Below, piece by piece: positions 1 to 8,927 of a stretch of 64,000 nucleotides of DNA. Under the pieces are notes generated by a model. It searched no databases, was not told where the DNA came from, and saw only the letters and a list, made by a program, of their open reading frames with translations. The position numbers and the translations under genes were made by a program. Where the stretch lies: NCBI RefSeq assembly GCF_023370115.1, contig NZ_CP097160.1, positions 1,860,001 through 1,924,000 on the forward strand, read 5' to 3'. The DNA comes from Gulosibacter sediminis (GTDB lineage Bacteria > Actinomycetota > Actinomycetes > Actinomycetales > Microbacteriaceae). How positions within the stretch are numbered: position 1 is the first letter of the stretch; every line of letters starts with the position of its first letter.

Positions 1-269
1 TTCTCACCCGGGCCTCGGCGACCGAAAACCTGCAGTGGCTGCACGACCGCACCCCCGTCTTTCTCGACCGCGGCGACGTCGACGAGTGGCTCGACCCAGC
101 GGTGGCTGGCAACGGCGAGCTCGTCACCGACTTCGCCGACCGCGCGCTCGCGGTGTCGGAGACGCTGCAGCTGCGGCCCGTCGGCAAGCGCGTCGGCAAT
201 GTGCGCGAGAACGACGAACACCTGATCGACGAGGTCTCGCCCGAGGCAGCCCCGGAGGCAGCCGAGTGA
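1..269 (+). CDS. SOS response-associated peptidase (SRAP/YedK/HMCES family), 3' part
   Basis: The reading frame is open from the window edge to the TGA at 267-269 and encodes about 88 C-terminal residues. It contains the stretch LQWLHDRTPVFLDR followed by DEWLD, which is typical of the C-terminal half of SRAP proteins. This family forms a covalent crosslink to abasic sites in single-stranded DNA through an N-terminal cysteine, which lies outside the window. The last 15 or so residues are an Ala/Glu-rich tail. The next gene starts 37 bases downstream in the same direction. The family call rests only on the C-terminal motif, so the catalytic residues are unverified. Confidence 0.75.
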   Translation, partial: LTRASATENLQWLHDRTPVFLDRGDVDEWLDPAVAGNGELVTDFADRALAVSETLQLRPVGKRVGNVRENDEHLIDEVSPEAAPEAAE

Positions 270-306
270 GTTTCATTCGTTTGCGTGGGCATGCAAGGAT
301 GTCGCA

Positions 307-1515
307 GTGACTCCAGCCGCGAAGCAACCCCGCACGCGACGCTCCCTGCTTGAGCGCATTCCGTTCGTCGAACTCGCCGTGAGCAATGCGTTTCGCGTTG
401 AGGATTCGTTTAAGCAGTGGCGAATGCGGCGGGCGCGGCGACGCGGCGACGTCGAGCAGGTCGAGGCCTACACCGGCTACGGCTCGACGACGCAGGTGCG
501 GGTGCTCGGACGCGTGCACCTTGTGCCCGAGGCGGTGCGACGGTTTGGGCTGCGACGCTTCGCGTTGCTGAAGCTGCGCCGGAGCAAAGAACGCTCGGTG
601 CGTGGCTGGCGCAGTTTCGTGCGCGTTGCCGTGCCGAACTCGACCGTGCGGGTGCGCATCCAGCACCATGAGTTTGAACTCAAGGCCGACCGGGGCGGTG
701 TGCTCGACGGCACCTTTGACGTGGTGCTCGAGCCGGGCTCGCACGACGTCACGTTCGAGACCGTCGACGACCAGGTCACGACCTCACAGGTGATTGTCAC
801 GCCGGCCGAGCAGCAGGTCGGCATCATCTCCGACATCGACGACACCGTCATGGTGACGTCGCTGCCTCGCCCCCTGCTCGCGGCGTGGAACACCTTTGTG
901 CTCGACGAACACGCCCGCATGGCGGTGCCAGGCATGAATGTGCTCTACCAGCGGCTGATTGAGAAGTTTGGCGCGGAGTCGACGCCCTTCTTCTATCTGT
1001 CGACGGGCTCGTGGAACGTTGCCCCAACTTTGAGTCGGTTTCTCGGCCGCAATCTCTACCCGTACGGGCCACTGCTGCTCACCGACTGGGGGCCAACGAC
1101 GAAGCGGCTGTTCCGCTCGGGCACGGAGCACAAGCGCACGAGCCTGCGGCTGCTCGTCGAAACGCTGCCGAACGTGAAGTGGATCCTCATCGGCGACGAC
1201 GGCCAGCATGATGAGTCGATTTACGGCGAGTTCGCCGCCGAGTACCCCGACCACGTGCTCGCCGTCGTGATTCGCCAGCTGTCGAATACGGAGTCGGTGC
1301 TCGCGGGTGGGCGCGCCGGCAGCTCGGCACGGTGGCGTCGACGCGTGCGGGTGCCGTGGGTGCACGGCCCGAACGGCGCCGCCCTCGTGCAGGAACTCGC
1401 GAAGTACGGCATCCTCGACTACGACGAGCAGGCCGCCGAGTTGGTCGACCTCTCGAAGTCGCTTGCTGACAAGCGCGTCGCGCGGCCGCTCGTGCGGCGC
1501 GACGGCGAGGTGTAG
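307..1515 (+). CDS. App1-family phosphatase-like protein (DUF2183)
   Basis: 402 residues from a GTG start with an AAGGA box about 8 bases upstream. Around residues 174-184 the sequence GIISDIDDTVMVT carries the DxDxT signature of HAD-like phosphatidate phosphatase App1. A downstream FFYLSTGSWNV stretch and an ILIGDDGQHD stretch (around residues 297-306) fit the later HAD motifs. The N-terminal third is a beta-rich region common in bacterial members. No signal peptide or membrane segment is seen. The bacterial substrate is not established; lipid phosphate is an inference from yeast App1. The gene ends convergently with the histidine kinase, separated only by a palindromic repeat. Confidence 0.85.
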   Translation: MTPAAKQPRTRRSLLERIPFVELAVSNAFRVEDSFKQWRMRRARRRGDVEQVEAYTGYGSTTQVRVLGRVHLVPEAVRRFGLRRFALLKLRRSKERSVRGWRSFVRVAVPNSTVRVRIQHHEFELKADRGGVLDGTFDVVLEPGSHDVTFETVDDQVTTSQVIVTPAEQQVGIISDIDDTVMVTSLPRPLLAAWNTFVLDEHARMAVPGMNVLYQRLIEKFGAESTPFFYLSTGSWNVAPTLSRFLGRNLYPYGPLLLTDWGPTTKRLFRSGTEHKRTSLRLLVETLPNVKWILIGDDGQHDESIYGEFAAEYPDHVLAVVIRQLSNTESVLAGGRAGSSARWRRRVRVPWVHGPNGAALVQELAKYGILDYDEQAAELVDLSKSLADKRVARPLVRRDGEV

Positions 1516-1535
1516 GGCGCTTCGCGAGCGATTCG

Positions 1536-1590
1536 TGCGGTTTTCTAGAAACGATGCGGTTACAACCGCAGCAATCGTAGAAAACCGCAT
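1536..1590. repeat. Palindromic repeat, family PR-2, copy 1
   Basis: An imperfect palindrome with outer arms TGCGGTTTTCTA (1536-1547) and its exact complement at 1578-1589. A second inner pair, TGCGGTT at 1555-1561 and its complement at 1564-1570, caps it. It fills the gap between two convergent genes, and the kinase stop codon begins at its edge, so it may act as a bidirectional transcription end or mRNA-stabilising stem. Two related copies lie at 4788-4841 and 4871-4928. Confidence 0.7.
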
Positions 1591-3095
1591 CAAGCGGCGG
1601 CAGCCGGCGCCGCCGGCAGCAGCACCGTGAACACGGTGTGGCCGGGCCGGCTCGCGACCTCGAGTGAGCCGCCGTGCGCCTGCACGATCGCCTGCGAAAT
1701 CGCGAGGCCGAGGCCGCTCGACCCCTGGCCGGATGCGCGGGTGCGCGACACATCCCCGCGCATGAACCGCTCGAAGATGTGCGGCGCGACCTCGGGATCA
1801 ATGCCCCCGCCCGTGTCGGTGACTGTGAGCCGCACCCAACTACCGCTGTCGGTGCGCGGGCCGGTCGCCCCATCGGCAAACGACGTCGCGAGCGTCACGC
1901 GCGTGCCCGCATCCGTGTGCACCGCGGCGTTGCGCAGCAGATTGCCGAGCACCTGCGCGAGCGCCGTGCGGTCGCCGATCACCTCGAGCGACTCCGCCTC
2001 GGCGTCGAGCTCCCACTCGTGGTCGGGATACGCGACCGCCGCATCCTCGAAGCAACCCACCGCAACCTCGTTCGCGTCGAGCCGCACGTGCGTCGGCTGC
2101 TGACCGGCGTCGAGCCGCGCGAGCAGCAGCAGGTCCTCAACGAGCGACGACATGCGCTGCGACGAGCCCTGGATGCGGTCGAGACTCGTGCGCTGCTGCT
2201 CGCTGAGCCGCTCGGGCTCGCGGGCGGCGAGCTCGGCATAGCCGCGCACGGCGGCGAGCGGGGTGCGCAGTTCGTGACTCGCGTCGGCGACAAACTGGCG
2301 CAGCTTCGCCTCGCTCGCCTCGCGCGCGCCGAGCGCATCCTCGACGCTAACGAGCAGTCGGTTGAGGGATGCGCCGACGCGGCCGACCTCGGTGCCCGGG
2401 TCGGTGTCTTCGGGCGGCACTCGCTCGGGAATCGCGACCTGCCCGGCTGCGAGCTCCTTCTGCGATACCCGCACCGCCGTATCCGCGACCCGCTCGAGCG
2501 GCCGCAACTGCCGCGCGACGAGCGCCGAGGCGCCGGCCCCGACGAGCGCGATCGCGACCGCCGCGACGAGCGTGTAGATCACCGCGAGCAGCCAGGTCGT
2601 CGCGAGCACCTCATCCGTCGGCACCCCAACGACCGCAATGACGCCGGACGGCGTCGAATCGGCCATCACCCGCACCACGCCAATGTCGTCGACGTCGACG
2701 GTCTCGGGCGTGCCCGGCTCCGAGTCGGCCACCGCCTGCAGCACCTGCTGCAGCTGCGCAGTCGTGAGATCGGCGGTGTCGCCCGAACTGTCGGTGTACT
2801 TCGCCTTGAGCACCGTGCCGGTGCCCGAACCGGTGCCGAGCAGCTGCACGACGATCGTGTCAAGCTGCTGCCCCGCCTGGTCGAGCGGATCGGTCTCGGG
2901 CTGCTGGCCCGACTGGTCGATGCTCGTGATGAACGGTGCACGCAGCAGCTGGTCGAGCCGGTCGTCGAGCCGGTCGCTCAGGCTGCGGTAGAGCACCGTG
3001 ATCGAGAGCACGCCGACCGCGATCGCGAACAGCGCGACGATGCCGACGATGCTCACAACGAGCCGCCGGCGCAGGGTGCGCGGCTGGCGGGTCAT
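1590..3095 (-). CDS. Two-component sensor histidine kinase (HAMP/HisKA type)
   Basis: 501 residues. The start is the ATG at 3095, chosen because it overlaps the regulator stop in an ATGA junction; an upstream extension would run through the regulator gene. Membrane segments lie at about residues 12-35 and 163-187 and enclose an extracytoplasmic sensor of about 125 residues. A HAMP region follows, then the H-box SHELRTPLAAVRGY with the phosphorylated His near residue 274, and a HATPase domain with DTGGGI and the GLGL G2 box near the C-terminus. The layout matches actinobacterial MprB/TcrY/CseC-type kinases. Signal unknown. It is the last gene of a three-gene minus-strand unit. Confidence 0.93.
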   Translation of the reverse strand: MTRQPRTLRRRLVVSIVGIVALFAIAVGVLSITVLYRSLSDRLDDRLDQLLRAPFITSIDQSGQQPETDPLDQAGQQLDTIVVQLLGTGSGTGTVLKAKYTDSSGDTADLTTAQLQQVLQAVADSEPGTPETVDVDDIGVVRVMADSTPSGVIAVVGVPTDEVLATTWLLAVIYTLVAAVAIALVGAGASALVARQLRPLERVADTAVRVSQKELAAGQVAIPERVPPEDTDPGTEVGRVGASLNRLLVSVEDALGAREASEAKLRQFVADASHELRTPLAAVRGYAELAAREPERLSEQQRTSLDRIQGSSQRMSSLVEDLLLLARLDAGQQPTHVRLDANEVAVGCFEDAAVAYPDHEWELDAEAESLEVIGDRTALAQVLGNLLRNAAVHTDAGTRVTLATSFADGATGPRTDSGSWVRLTVTDTGGGIDPEVAPHIFERFMRGDVSRTRASGQGSSGLGLAISQAIVQAHGGSLEVASRPGHTVFTVLLPAAPAAAA

Positions 3096-3832
3096 GCCTC
3101 TTCGCGGATCGTGTAGCCGACGCCCCGCAGGGTGTGGATGAGCGGCGGGCGCCCCGCGTCGATCTTCTTGCGCAGGTATGAAATGTAGAGCTCGACGACG
3201 CTCGTCTTGCCGCCGAAGTCGTAGCCCCACACCTCGTCGAGCAGCTGCGCCTTCGAGAGCACGCGGCGCTGGTTCTGCATGAGGTAGCGCAGCAACTCGA
3301 ACTCGGTGCCGGTGAGCGTGATGCGCTCCCCCGCCCGTGTCACGTCGTGGGTCTGTTCGTTGAGCTCGAGGTCGGCAAGGCGCAGCACCGATTCGGCCTC
3401 GGCCTCGGCCGAGCCGAGGTTGCGGCGCAGCAGGGCGCGCACGCGCACGACGACCTCCTCGAGGCTGAACGGCTTCGTCACATAATCGTCGCCGCCCTCG
3501 CCGATTCCAGCAATGCGATCCTCGACCGCATCCTTCGCCGTGAGGAAGAGGATGGGCACCGAGTTTCCGCGCTCGCGCACCCGACGCATGACCTCCATGC
3601 CGTCGAGGCCGGGCATCATGATGTCGAGCACGACGATGTCGGGCGAGAACTCGGTGATCGCGTCGAGCGCCTGGCGCCCGGTCGCGGCGACGCGCACCTC
3701 GAGGCCCTCGGCGGCAAGGGTCATCCGCAGCAGATCGGCAAGGTATTCCTCGTCATCGGCCACCACCGCCCTGGCGGGAGTGCCGTCAGGGCGGAGGAGC
3801 TGCGGGCGTGCACCGGTAAGAGCCATGGTCAT
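3092..3832 (-). CDS. OmpR-family response regulator
   Basis: 246 residues. The receiver domain has the acidic pair near residues 26-27, the phosphoacceptor D70 in VVLDIMMPGLDG, and the LTAKD lysine. The C-terminal winged helix ends with the typical ELYISYLRKKID and RGVGYTIR stretches. The ATG at 3832 overlaps the upstream gene's TAA by one base; an alternative ATG lies two codons in. The stop overlaps the kinase start (ATGA). The overlaps suggest translational coupling and a stoichiometric pair. Targets cannot be read from the sequence. Confidence 0.94.
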   Translation of the reverse strand: MTMALTGARPQLLRPDGTPARAVVADDEEYLADLLRMTLAAEGLEVRVAATGRQALDAITEFSPDIVVLDIMMPGLDGMEVMRRVRERGNSVPILFLTAKDAVEDRIAGIGEGGDDYVTKPFSLEEVVVRVRALLRRNLGSAEAEAESVLRLADLELNEQTHDVTRAGERITLTGTEFELLRYLMQNQRRVLSKAQLLDEVWGYDFGGKTSVVELYISYLRKKIDAGRPPLIHTLRGVGYTIREEA

Positions 3833-4602
3833 TATTTAACCTGCTCGGGCGCGGTGATGGGCGGGAGGAACACCGGCACGACCGGCTTCTTCTGCCGCGG
3901 CTTGGGAGCGGCGGGCTCGAAGTCGCGGACCGGGCCGGGCTCGGGGATGAAGTCGAGCGGCAGCGTGATCGGCTCGGCGTGGTCGAAGGGGGCGTCGAAG
4001 ATCGGGTCGGATGCGGGCGTTGCGGCAGATGCGGTGGTGCCGGTGGAGGCGGGTGCCGCAGTTGCGAAGGCGGCGCCGGCGGATGCGGGGGTTGCGGCCG
4101 CGTAGGCGACTCCGGCGAAGGCCGGGACGGGGACGGTCGCGCCAGCGATTACTGCGGATGCGGGCTCGGCCTCGGCCTGCGCATCCACCTTCGCGCGGGA
4201 TGAACGGGTCGCGATTGCGAGTGCCCAGTCGAGCAGTCCGGTGGCGGCGACGGTGACGAGCACCGCAGCGAGCTGCGCGAACGGGACGACCGTGGTGAGT
4301 CCGGCCGCGAAGCCGATGACGACGGCGGCCGAGGCGTAGAGCACGTCGCGGGTGCCGAGCTTCGTGAACTGGAGGTGCACGAGGCCGAGGAGTCCGGCGA
4401 GCGTCATCGCGAGTGCGGCGATGACTTCGATGCCCGCCGCGAGTGACGAGACCGTGAGGAGGGTGGTGGCGACGAAGGCAAGGACGTTCACGCTGAGCAG
4501 CAGCAGGATGAGCTCCGTGCGGTGCCGGCGGCGGGTGAACAGGGCGAAGCTCAGCACGCCGATGGCGGCGAGATTCGCGGTGAGAAGTAGCAGCGCGATC
4601 AT
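3832..4602 (-). CDS. Membrane protein with proline/alanine-rich cytoplasmic tail, function unknown
   Basis: 256 residues. Four hydrophobic segments fall within the first 125 or so residues, separated by a basic turn RRRHR near residue 25, followed by a low-complexity Ala/Pro-rich tail of about 120 residues ending PPITAPEQVK. The N-terminal part faintly resembles DUF4956-type membrane domains, but I cannot confirm this. The start has the SD-like GAGGGAAGGA upstream. It is first in the unit with the response regulator and kinase (one-base overlap with the former), so it may be an accessory sensor or a target of that system. Confidence 0.6.
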   Translation of the reverse strand: MIALLLLTANLAAIGVLSFALFTRRRHRTELILLLLSVNVLAFVATTLLTVSSLAAGIEVIAALAMTLAGLLGLVHLQFTKLGTRDVLYASAAVVIGFAAGLTTVVPFAQLAAVLVTVAATGLLDWALAIATRSSRAKVDAQAEAEPASAVIAGATVPVPAFAGVAYAAATPASAGAAFATAAPASTGTTASAATPASDPIFDAPFDHAEPITLPLDFIPEPGPVRDFEPAAPKPRQKKPVVPVFLPPITAPEQVK

Positions 4603-4787
4603 GATGAGTCCTTCCCTCGGACTTGGGGGTGGTGCCGCGGTGGTGCGACGCTCTTAGTAAGCGGCGCGAAGCTATGCGCGAGCTATGCCGAGTGCATGGG
4701 CCGCTTAGGTGCGCATCCCGGTGGTGCCCGATTTGCGCCCGGGACGGCGCCCCCGCGCCACTGCCCCGCGCATCCGCCGACGCGTGT

Positions 4788-4841
4788 GATGCGGTTTTCT
4801 ACGATCGCTGCGGTCGCAAGCGCATCGCTCCTAGAAAAGTG
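4788..4841. repeat. Palindromic repeat, family PR-2, copy 2
   Basis: It begins GATGCGGTTTTCTACGAT and ends with TAGAAAAGTGCA, imperfectly complementary to the start. The central part CTGCGGTCGCAAGCGCATCG is shared with copy 3 apart from a few changes. Relative to copy 1 the outer arm is identical over GCGGTTTTCTA. It lies 30 bases from copy 3 in direct orientation. Confidence 0.7.
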
Positions 4842-4870
4842 CACGGTCCGGGTGCGAGCGACAGCACTGA

Positions 4871-4928
4871 GATGCGGTTTTCTACGAGGGCTGCGGTTGT
4901 GGGCGCATCGATCGTAGAAAACTGCGTC
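4871..4928. repeat. Palindromic repeat, family PR-2, copy 3
   Basis: It begins GATGCGGTTTTCTACGAG and ends CGTAGAAAACTGCGTC, giving an outer stem of about 14 pairs with a few mismatches. Same orientation as copy 2. Unlike copy 1, copies 2 and 3 lie between divergent genes, so a pure terminator role does not explain them. Confidence 0.7.
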
Positions 4929-5149
4929 AGGGGTCACGCGGATGCGCGGATACGGCGGCGGATGCAGCGGATGCGCCGATATGGCGACGGACGCGCGGGG
5001 CGGATGAGGCCCGTGTTGCGGGTGTGAAACCAGACCGCGCACGAGCGCGCCAGCGCCACGAATTCGGCTGGCGGGTCCGAGTCTCGTGTCGTAGGCTGCT
5101 CGTACGGTGAATCGAACAGATGTTTGAAACACTCACCCTTGGAGGACCC

Positions 5150-5470
5150 ATGCTCATCGGCGAACCCGTCGACGTTGAACTCTCGCCGAGCGGTGCGCCC
5201 GTGCGATTTTTCTGGCGCGGCAGCACCTACGGCATCATCAGCGCACCCGAACCCTGGCTCGCCCGCGAAGCCTGGTGGCACACGGCAGACCGCGCCACCC
5301 GCGGGTCAAACACTCCCCTCGAACGTGAGATGTGGCGGGTCGACGCCGTGCCACTGCGCGGCATGCTGCAGCCCGGCGACACGAGCTTCGACCTCTGCCG
5401 TCAGCGCGACGGCAGCTGGCAACTCGAGCAGGCGTGGAGCGGCGAACTTGACGAACGGTTGTTCGCATAA
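5150..5470 (+). CDS. DUF6504 family protein
   Basis: 106 residues. I chose the ATG at 5150 because GGAGG sits six bases upstream; a longer start at 5120 has no such box. The sequence (GEPVDVEL near the N-terminus, VRFFWRGSTYGI, then EREMWRVDAVP) matches the small actinobacterial proteins found beside dnaE2/imuB genes. Role unknown; the association suggests a link to mutagenic DNA repair. It ends one base before the dnaE2 ATG, so the two are probably co-translated. No imuA or imuB lies upstream here. Confidence 0.75.
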   Translation: MLIGEPVDVELSPSGAPVRFFWRGSTYGIISAPEPWLAREAWWHTADRATRGSNTPLEREMWRVDAVPLRGMLQPGDTSFDLCRQRDGSWQLEQAWSGELDERLFA

Positions 5471-5471
5471 G

Positions 5472-8400
5472 ATGACTGATTTCGTGCACCTGCACGTGGC
5501 CTCGGCACACTCGAATCACCACGGCACCAACACCCCCGAGCAACTCGTTGCCCGGGCGGCGAGCTGGGGTGCGCCCGCCGCAGCGCTCACCGATCGCGAC
5601 GGGCTCTACGGCGCGGTGCGGCACATCCGTGCCTGCATCGCCGCCGGCATCGCGCCGATCGTCGGGGTCGACCTCGCGCTCGCACCGCAGCCGCGCGCCG
5701 AGAGCCACGGGCAGGAGCACGAACACACCCCGGCATCAGCCACCCCCACCCCCAAAACACCACCCGCCGACGCCAACCTCCCCCGCGTCACCGTGCTCGC
5801 GCACGGCGGGCTCGACGGCGCCGGCTGGGCGAGCCTGAGCCGGCTCATCTCGGCGGCGCACAAGCCACCGCGCGGCACGCCCCCCTCGCGCGAGTGGCGG
5901 CCGAAGCTGCCGGCGTCGCGGTTTGCGCCGTTCCTCCTCGGCGAGCACGAGGTGCAGGGCACGGTGCTGCTCGGCCCAAACTCCGATGTCGGGCGGGCGC
6001 TCGTACGCGGCGACCACGTCGTCGCGCGGGCGCGGCTGCAGCGGTGGCAGCAGCAGCTGCCGGGGGCGATCGCGGTCGAGCTCGTCTGCCACCTCACCGA
6101 GCCCGGCTCCTCCGCATCCCTCGGCCACGCGGCCGCGATGCTCGAACTCGCGAGCGAGCTGCGCATCCCCGCCGTGCTCACCAATCAGGTGCGGTATCTC
6201 GACCCCGACGATGCCCTCACCGGCGACGTGCTCGACGCGGCCGGCGCGCTGCGGCCGCTCGACGAGCTGCCCGTGCAGCCGAACGGGCAAGCCTGGCTCA
6301 AGCCGGCGAAGCGGATGCACGCCCTCGCCGAACTCATCGTCGCGCGCACCGGGCTCGGCGGGCACGCCCGCGACCGCCTGCTCGCGACCACGAGCGAGCT
6401 CGCCGAACGCTGCATGCTCGACCCCGAGACGGATGTGCGCTGGCGGCAGCCGAAGACCCCCGAGCCCGAGGCCCTCGGCATCCGCGACGACCCGAACCTC
6501 GTGCTGCGGCGGCGCTGCGAGGCAGCGCTCAGCGAGCGGTTCCCCGACGCCGTCGGTGAATCTCGGCGCGTGCTCGACGTTCGGCTGCGCGACGAGCTCG
6601 GCACGATCGAGGGCTTCGGCTTCGCGACCTACTTCCTCACCGTCGCCGACGTCGCCGAACTCATCCGCGACCGCGGCATCCGCGCCCAGGCCCGCGGCTC
6701 GGGCGTCTCGAGCCTCGTGAACTACCTGCTGCGGGTGTCGAACGTGAACCCGATCGAGCACGACCTCCTCTTCGAGCGGTTCCTCGGCCACAAGCGCTCG
6801 ACGCTGCCCGACATCGATATCGACGTCGAATCGGCCCGCCGGCACGAGGTCTACCGGGCGATCTTCGCGAAGTACGGCTCGAGCCGGGTAACGCTGCTCT
6901 CGATGCACTCGACCTATCGGGCGCGCGGCGCCGCCCGTGACGCCGGCCTCGCGCTCGGCCTCGACGAGCACCGGGTCGACGAGATCGCGAAGTCGCTGTG
7001 GCGCTTCAACGCGGGCGAGTTCCGCGCCGTGCTCGAGCAGAAGCCCGAGCTCGCGCAGCTCGCGACCCAGGCGCGCGAAGACCGCGACCTCAATCTGCTC
7101 ATCGACCTCGCCGAACGACTCGACCGGCTCCCCCGGCATCTCTCGATGCATCCGTGCGGCGTGCTGCTCGGCGACGCGAGCCTGCTCTCGACGACGCCGG
7201 TGCAGCCAAGCGGCATCGGCCTGCCGATGAGCCAGTTCGACAAGGACGACATCGACGACCTCGGCCTGCTCAAGCTCGACGTGCTCGGGGTGCGGATGCA
7301 GTCGACGCTCGCGTACTCGGTTGGCGAGATCGAGCGGCTGCACGGCCCACAGGCCGCGGTGCGCGGCGGGCTCCCGCCCGACACCCCGTACGTGTCGGCG
7401 CAAGGCAAGCTCGTGCTCGACGAGATTCCGAAGGACGACGAGGCGACGTTCGAGCAGATCCGCACAACGCACACGCTCGGCATGTTCCAGATCGAGTCGC
7501 CCGGGCAGCGCGAGCTCATCGGCAAGATGCAGCCCGACGTCTACGACGACCTCATCGCCGATATCTCGCTGTTCCGCCCCGGCCCCATGAAGGGCAACAT
7601 GGTCACCCCGTTCCTCGAGGTGAAACACGGCTTCGCGACGCCAAACTGGCTACACCCCTCGTTCCGCCCATTTCTGCGCGAGACGTACGGGGTCGTCGTC
7701 TACCACGAACAGGTACTGCGCATCCTCCACACCTGCATGGGCATCTCGCTCGCCGACGCCGACGAACTCCGGCGCCGCATGGAAAAACAGGGCGAGAACA
7801 TCGAGGAAATGTTCCGCACCGCGACCCGGCGCAACGTCGACGAGCGCGGGCGGCGACGCTTCACCGATGCGCAGATCGACGCGATCTGGGAGGTACTCCG
7901 CGGCTTCGGCTCGTTCGGTTTCTGCAAGGCCCACGCGGCCGCCTTCGCGCTGCCCACCTGGCAGAGCGCGTGGCTGAAGACCCACTACCCCGCCGAGTTC
8001 TTCGCGGGCATCCTCACCCACGACCCGGGCATGTACCCGAAGCGGCTGCTGCTCGGCGACGCGCGGCGCATGGGCGTGCCGATCCTCCCCATCGACGTCA
8101 ATGCTTCGACACGCGAGTTCGTCGTCGAGCGAGTTCGCGCGACGCCGCCGGGATGGGCGACGCGGCGGGGCGACCTCGGCATCCGGCTCGCGCTGAGCGA
8201 CATCCGCGGCATCACCGACCCCGAGATCGACCGCATTCTGCAGCAGCGCCCCTACGAGTCACTCGGCGACTTCATCGCCCGCGCCCGCCCCTCGCGGCCA
8301 CTCGCCGAGCGGCTCGCGCTCATCGGCGCGCTCGACTCGCTCGAGTCACAGACGCTCACGCGCGGCGAGTTGCTCGCGGCCGTGCGCCGCGCGCCGCGCG

Positions 8401-8927
8401 CGAAGCCGCGAGAGACCAGCCCGGATGCGCTCGAACTGCCGCTGCAACTCCACGGCTCCCACGCGGCGGTCGAGGCGAGCGGGGCGCCCGAACTCGACTC
8501 GCGCGAGCGCGTGCAGGCCGAACTCGAGGTGCTCGCGCTCGACCTGTCGGAGCACGTGATCGACGGCTACCGGCCGTTGCTCGACGAGCTCGGGGTGACG
8601 CCGGCCGAGCAGCTCGCGAGCCTGCGCGGCGGCGCCGAGGTCATCGTCGCGGGCGTGCGCGTCGCGACGCAGACCCCGCCGATGCGCACCGGCAAGCGGG
8701 TCGTGTTCATCTCGGTCGACGACGGCACCGGCTGCGCCGACGCCGCGTTCTTCGACGAGGCACAGGAGCGCAGCGGCGACGTGCTCTTCGGCACCCCCCT
8801 GCTACTCATCCACGGCACCGTGCGACGCACCGGCGAGCGCGGGGTGTCGGTACAGGCCGAGTCGGCCCGCGACCTCAAGCGAGCGTGGGAGGAGTACTCG
8901 CTGCTCGCGCAGCATCGCGTTCCATAA
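5472..8927 (+). CDS. dnaE2: Error-prone DNA polymerase III alpha subunit DnaE2 (ImuC)
   Basis: 1151 residues from the ATG at 5472; the frame is open further upstream but would overlap the DUF6504 gene. The N-terminal PHP domain begins VHLHVASAHSNHHGTN and contains LTDRDGLYG, in which the second metal-ligand motif is DRD rather than DHD. The polymerase core carries the catalytic acidic motif LPDIDIDV near residues 446-453 and LLKLDVLG further on. A C-terminal OB-fold region (VIVAGVR, then FISVDDGTG) is present and a tau-binding extension is absent, as expected for DnaE2. It performs translesion synthesis after damage. The last 53 bases overlap the convergent hydrolase gene. Confidence 0.95.
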   Translation: MTDFVHLHVASAHSNHHGTNTPEQLVARAASWGAPAAALTDRDGLYGAVRHIRACIAAGIAPIVGVDLALAPQPRAESHGQEHEHTPASATPTPKTPPADANLPRVTVLAHGGLDGAGWASLSRLISAAHKPPRGTPPSREWRPKLPASRFAPFLLGEHEVQGTVLLGPNSDVGRALVRGDHVVARARLQRWQQQLPGAIAVELVCHLTEPGSSASLGHAAAMLELASELRIPAVLTNQVRYLDPDDALTGDVLDAAGALRPLDELPVQPNGQAWLKPAKRMHALAELIVARTGLGGHARDRLLATTSELAERCMLDPETDVRWRQPKTPEPEALGIRDDPNLVLRRRCEAALSERFPDAVGESRRVLDVRLRDELGTIEGFGFATYFLTVADVAELIRDRGIRAQARGSGVSSLVNYLLRVSNVNPIEHDLLFERFLGHKRSTLPDIDIDVESARRHEVYRAIFAKYGSSRVTLLSMHSTYRARGAARDAGLALGLDEHRVDEIAKSLWRFNAGEFRAVLEQKPELAQLATQAREDRDLNLLIDLAERLDRLPRHLSMHPCGVLLGDASLLSTTPVQPSGIGLPMSQFDKDDIDDLGLLKLDVLGVRMQSTLAYSVGEIERLHGPQAAVRGGLPPDTPYVSAQGKLVLDEIPKDDEATFEQIRTTHTLGMFQIESPGQRELIGKMQPDVYDDLIADISLFRPGPMKGNMVTPFLEVKHGFATPNWLHPSFRPFLRETYGVVVYHEQVLRILHTCMGISLADADELRRRMEKQGENIEEMFRTATRRNVDERGRRRFTDAQIDAIWEVLRGFGSFGFCKAHAAAFALPTWQSAWLKTHYPAEFFAGILTHDPGMYPKRLLLGDARRMGVPILPIDVNASTREFVVERVRATPPGWATRRGDLGIRLALSDIRGITDPEIDRILQQRPYESLGDFIARARPSRPLAERLALIGALDSLESQTLTRGELLAAVRRAPRAKPRETSPDALELPLQLHGSHAAVEASGAPELDSRERVQAELEVLALDLSEHVIDGYRPLLDELGVTPAEQLASLRGGAEVIVAGVRVATQTPPMRTGKRVVFISVDDGTGCADAAFFDEAQERSGDVLFGTPLLLIHGTVRRTGERGVSVQAESARDLKRAWEEYSLLAQHRVP

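Larger units (their letters stand above)
4603..5149. other. Gene-free divergent interval with two PR-2 repeats
   Basis: This stretch of about 550 bases separates the minus-strand membrane-protein unit from the plus-strand DUF6504/dnaE2 unit and must hold both promoters. I see no coding sequence in it. It contains two PR-2 palindromes and, from about 4938 to 4998, a low-complexity run of GGATGCG-like words. Short frames crossing it translate the repeats and look spurious. I did not find a convincing LexA-type box by eye. Confidence 0.6.

Noticed and set aside
307-3230. Long open frames opposite to the phosphatase and kinase genes
   Set aside because: They are antisense frames kept open by high GC, with Arg/Ala-rich products and no family motifs.
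4938-4998. Tandem repeat of GGATGCG-like words
   Set aside because: The word is common throughout this genome and the run is irregular; low complexity explains it.
4683-5132. Small proteins sharing a DAVFYDRC-like peptide near 1.5 and 4.8 kb
   Set aside because: The shared peptide is just a translation of the PR-2 palindrome in one frame.
5124-5471. Longer start for dnaE2
   Set aside because: The extension overlaps the DUF6504 gene out of frame, while the PHP domain begins right at the ATG at 5472.
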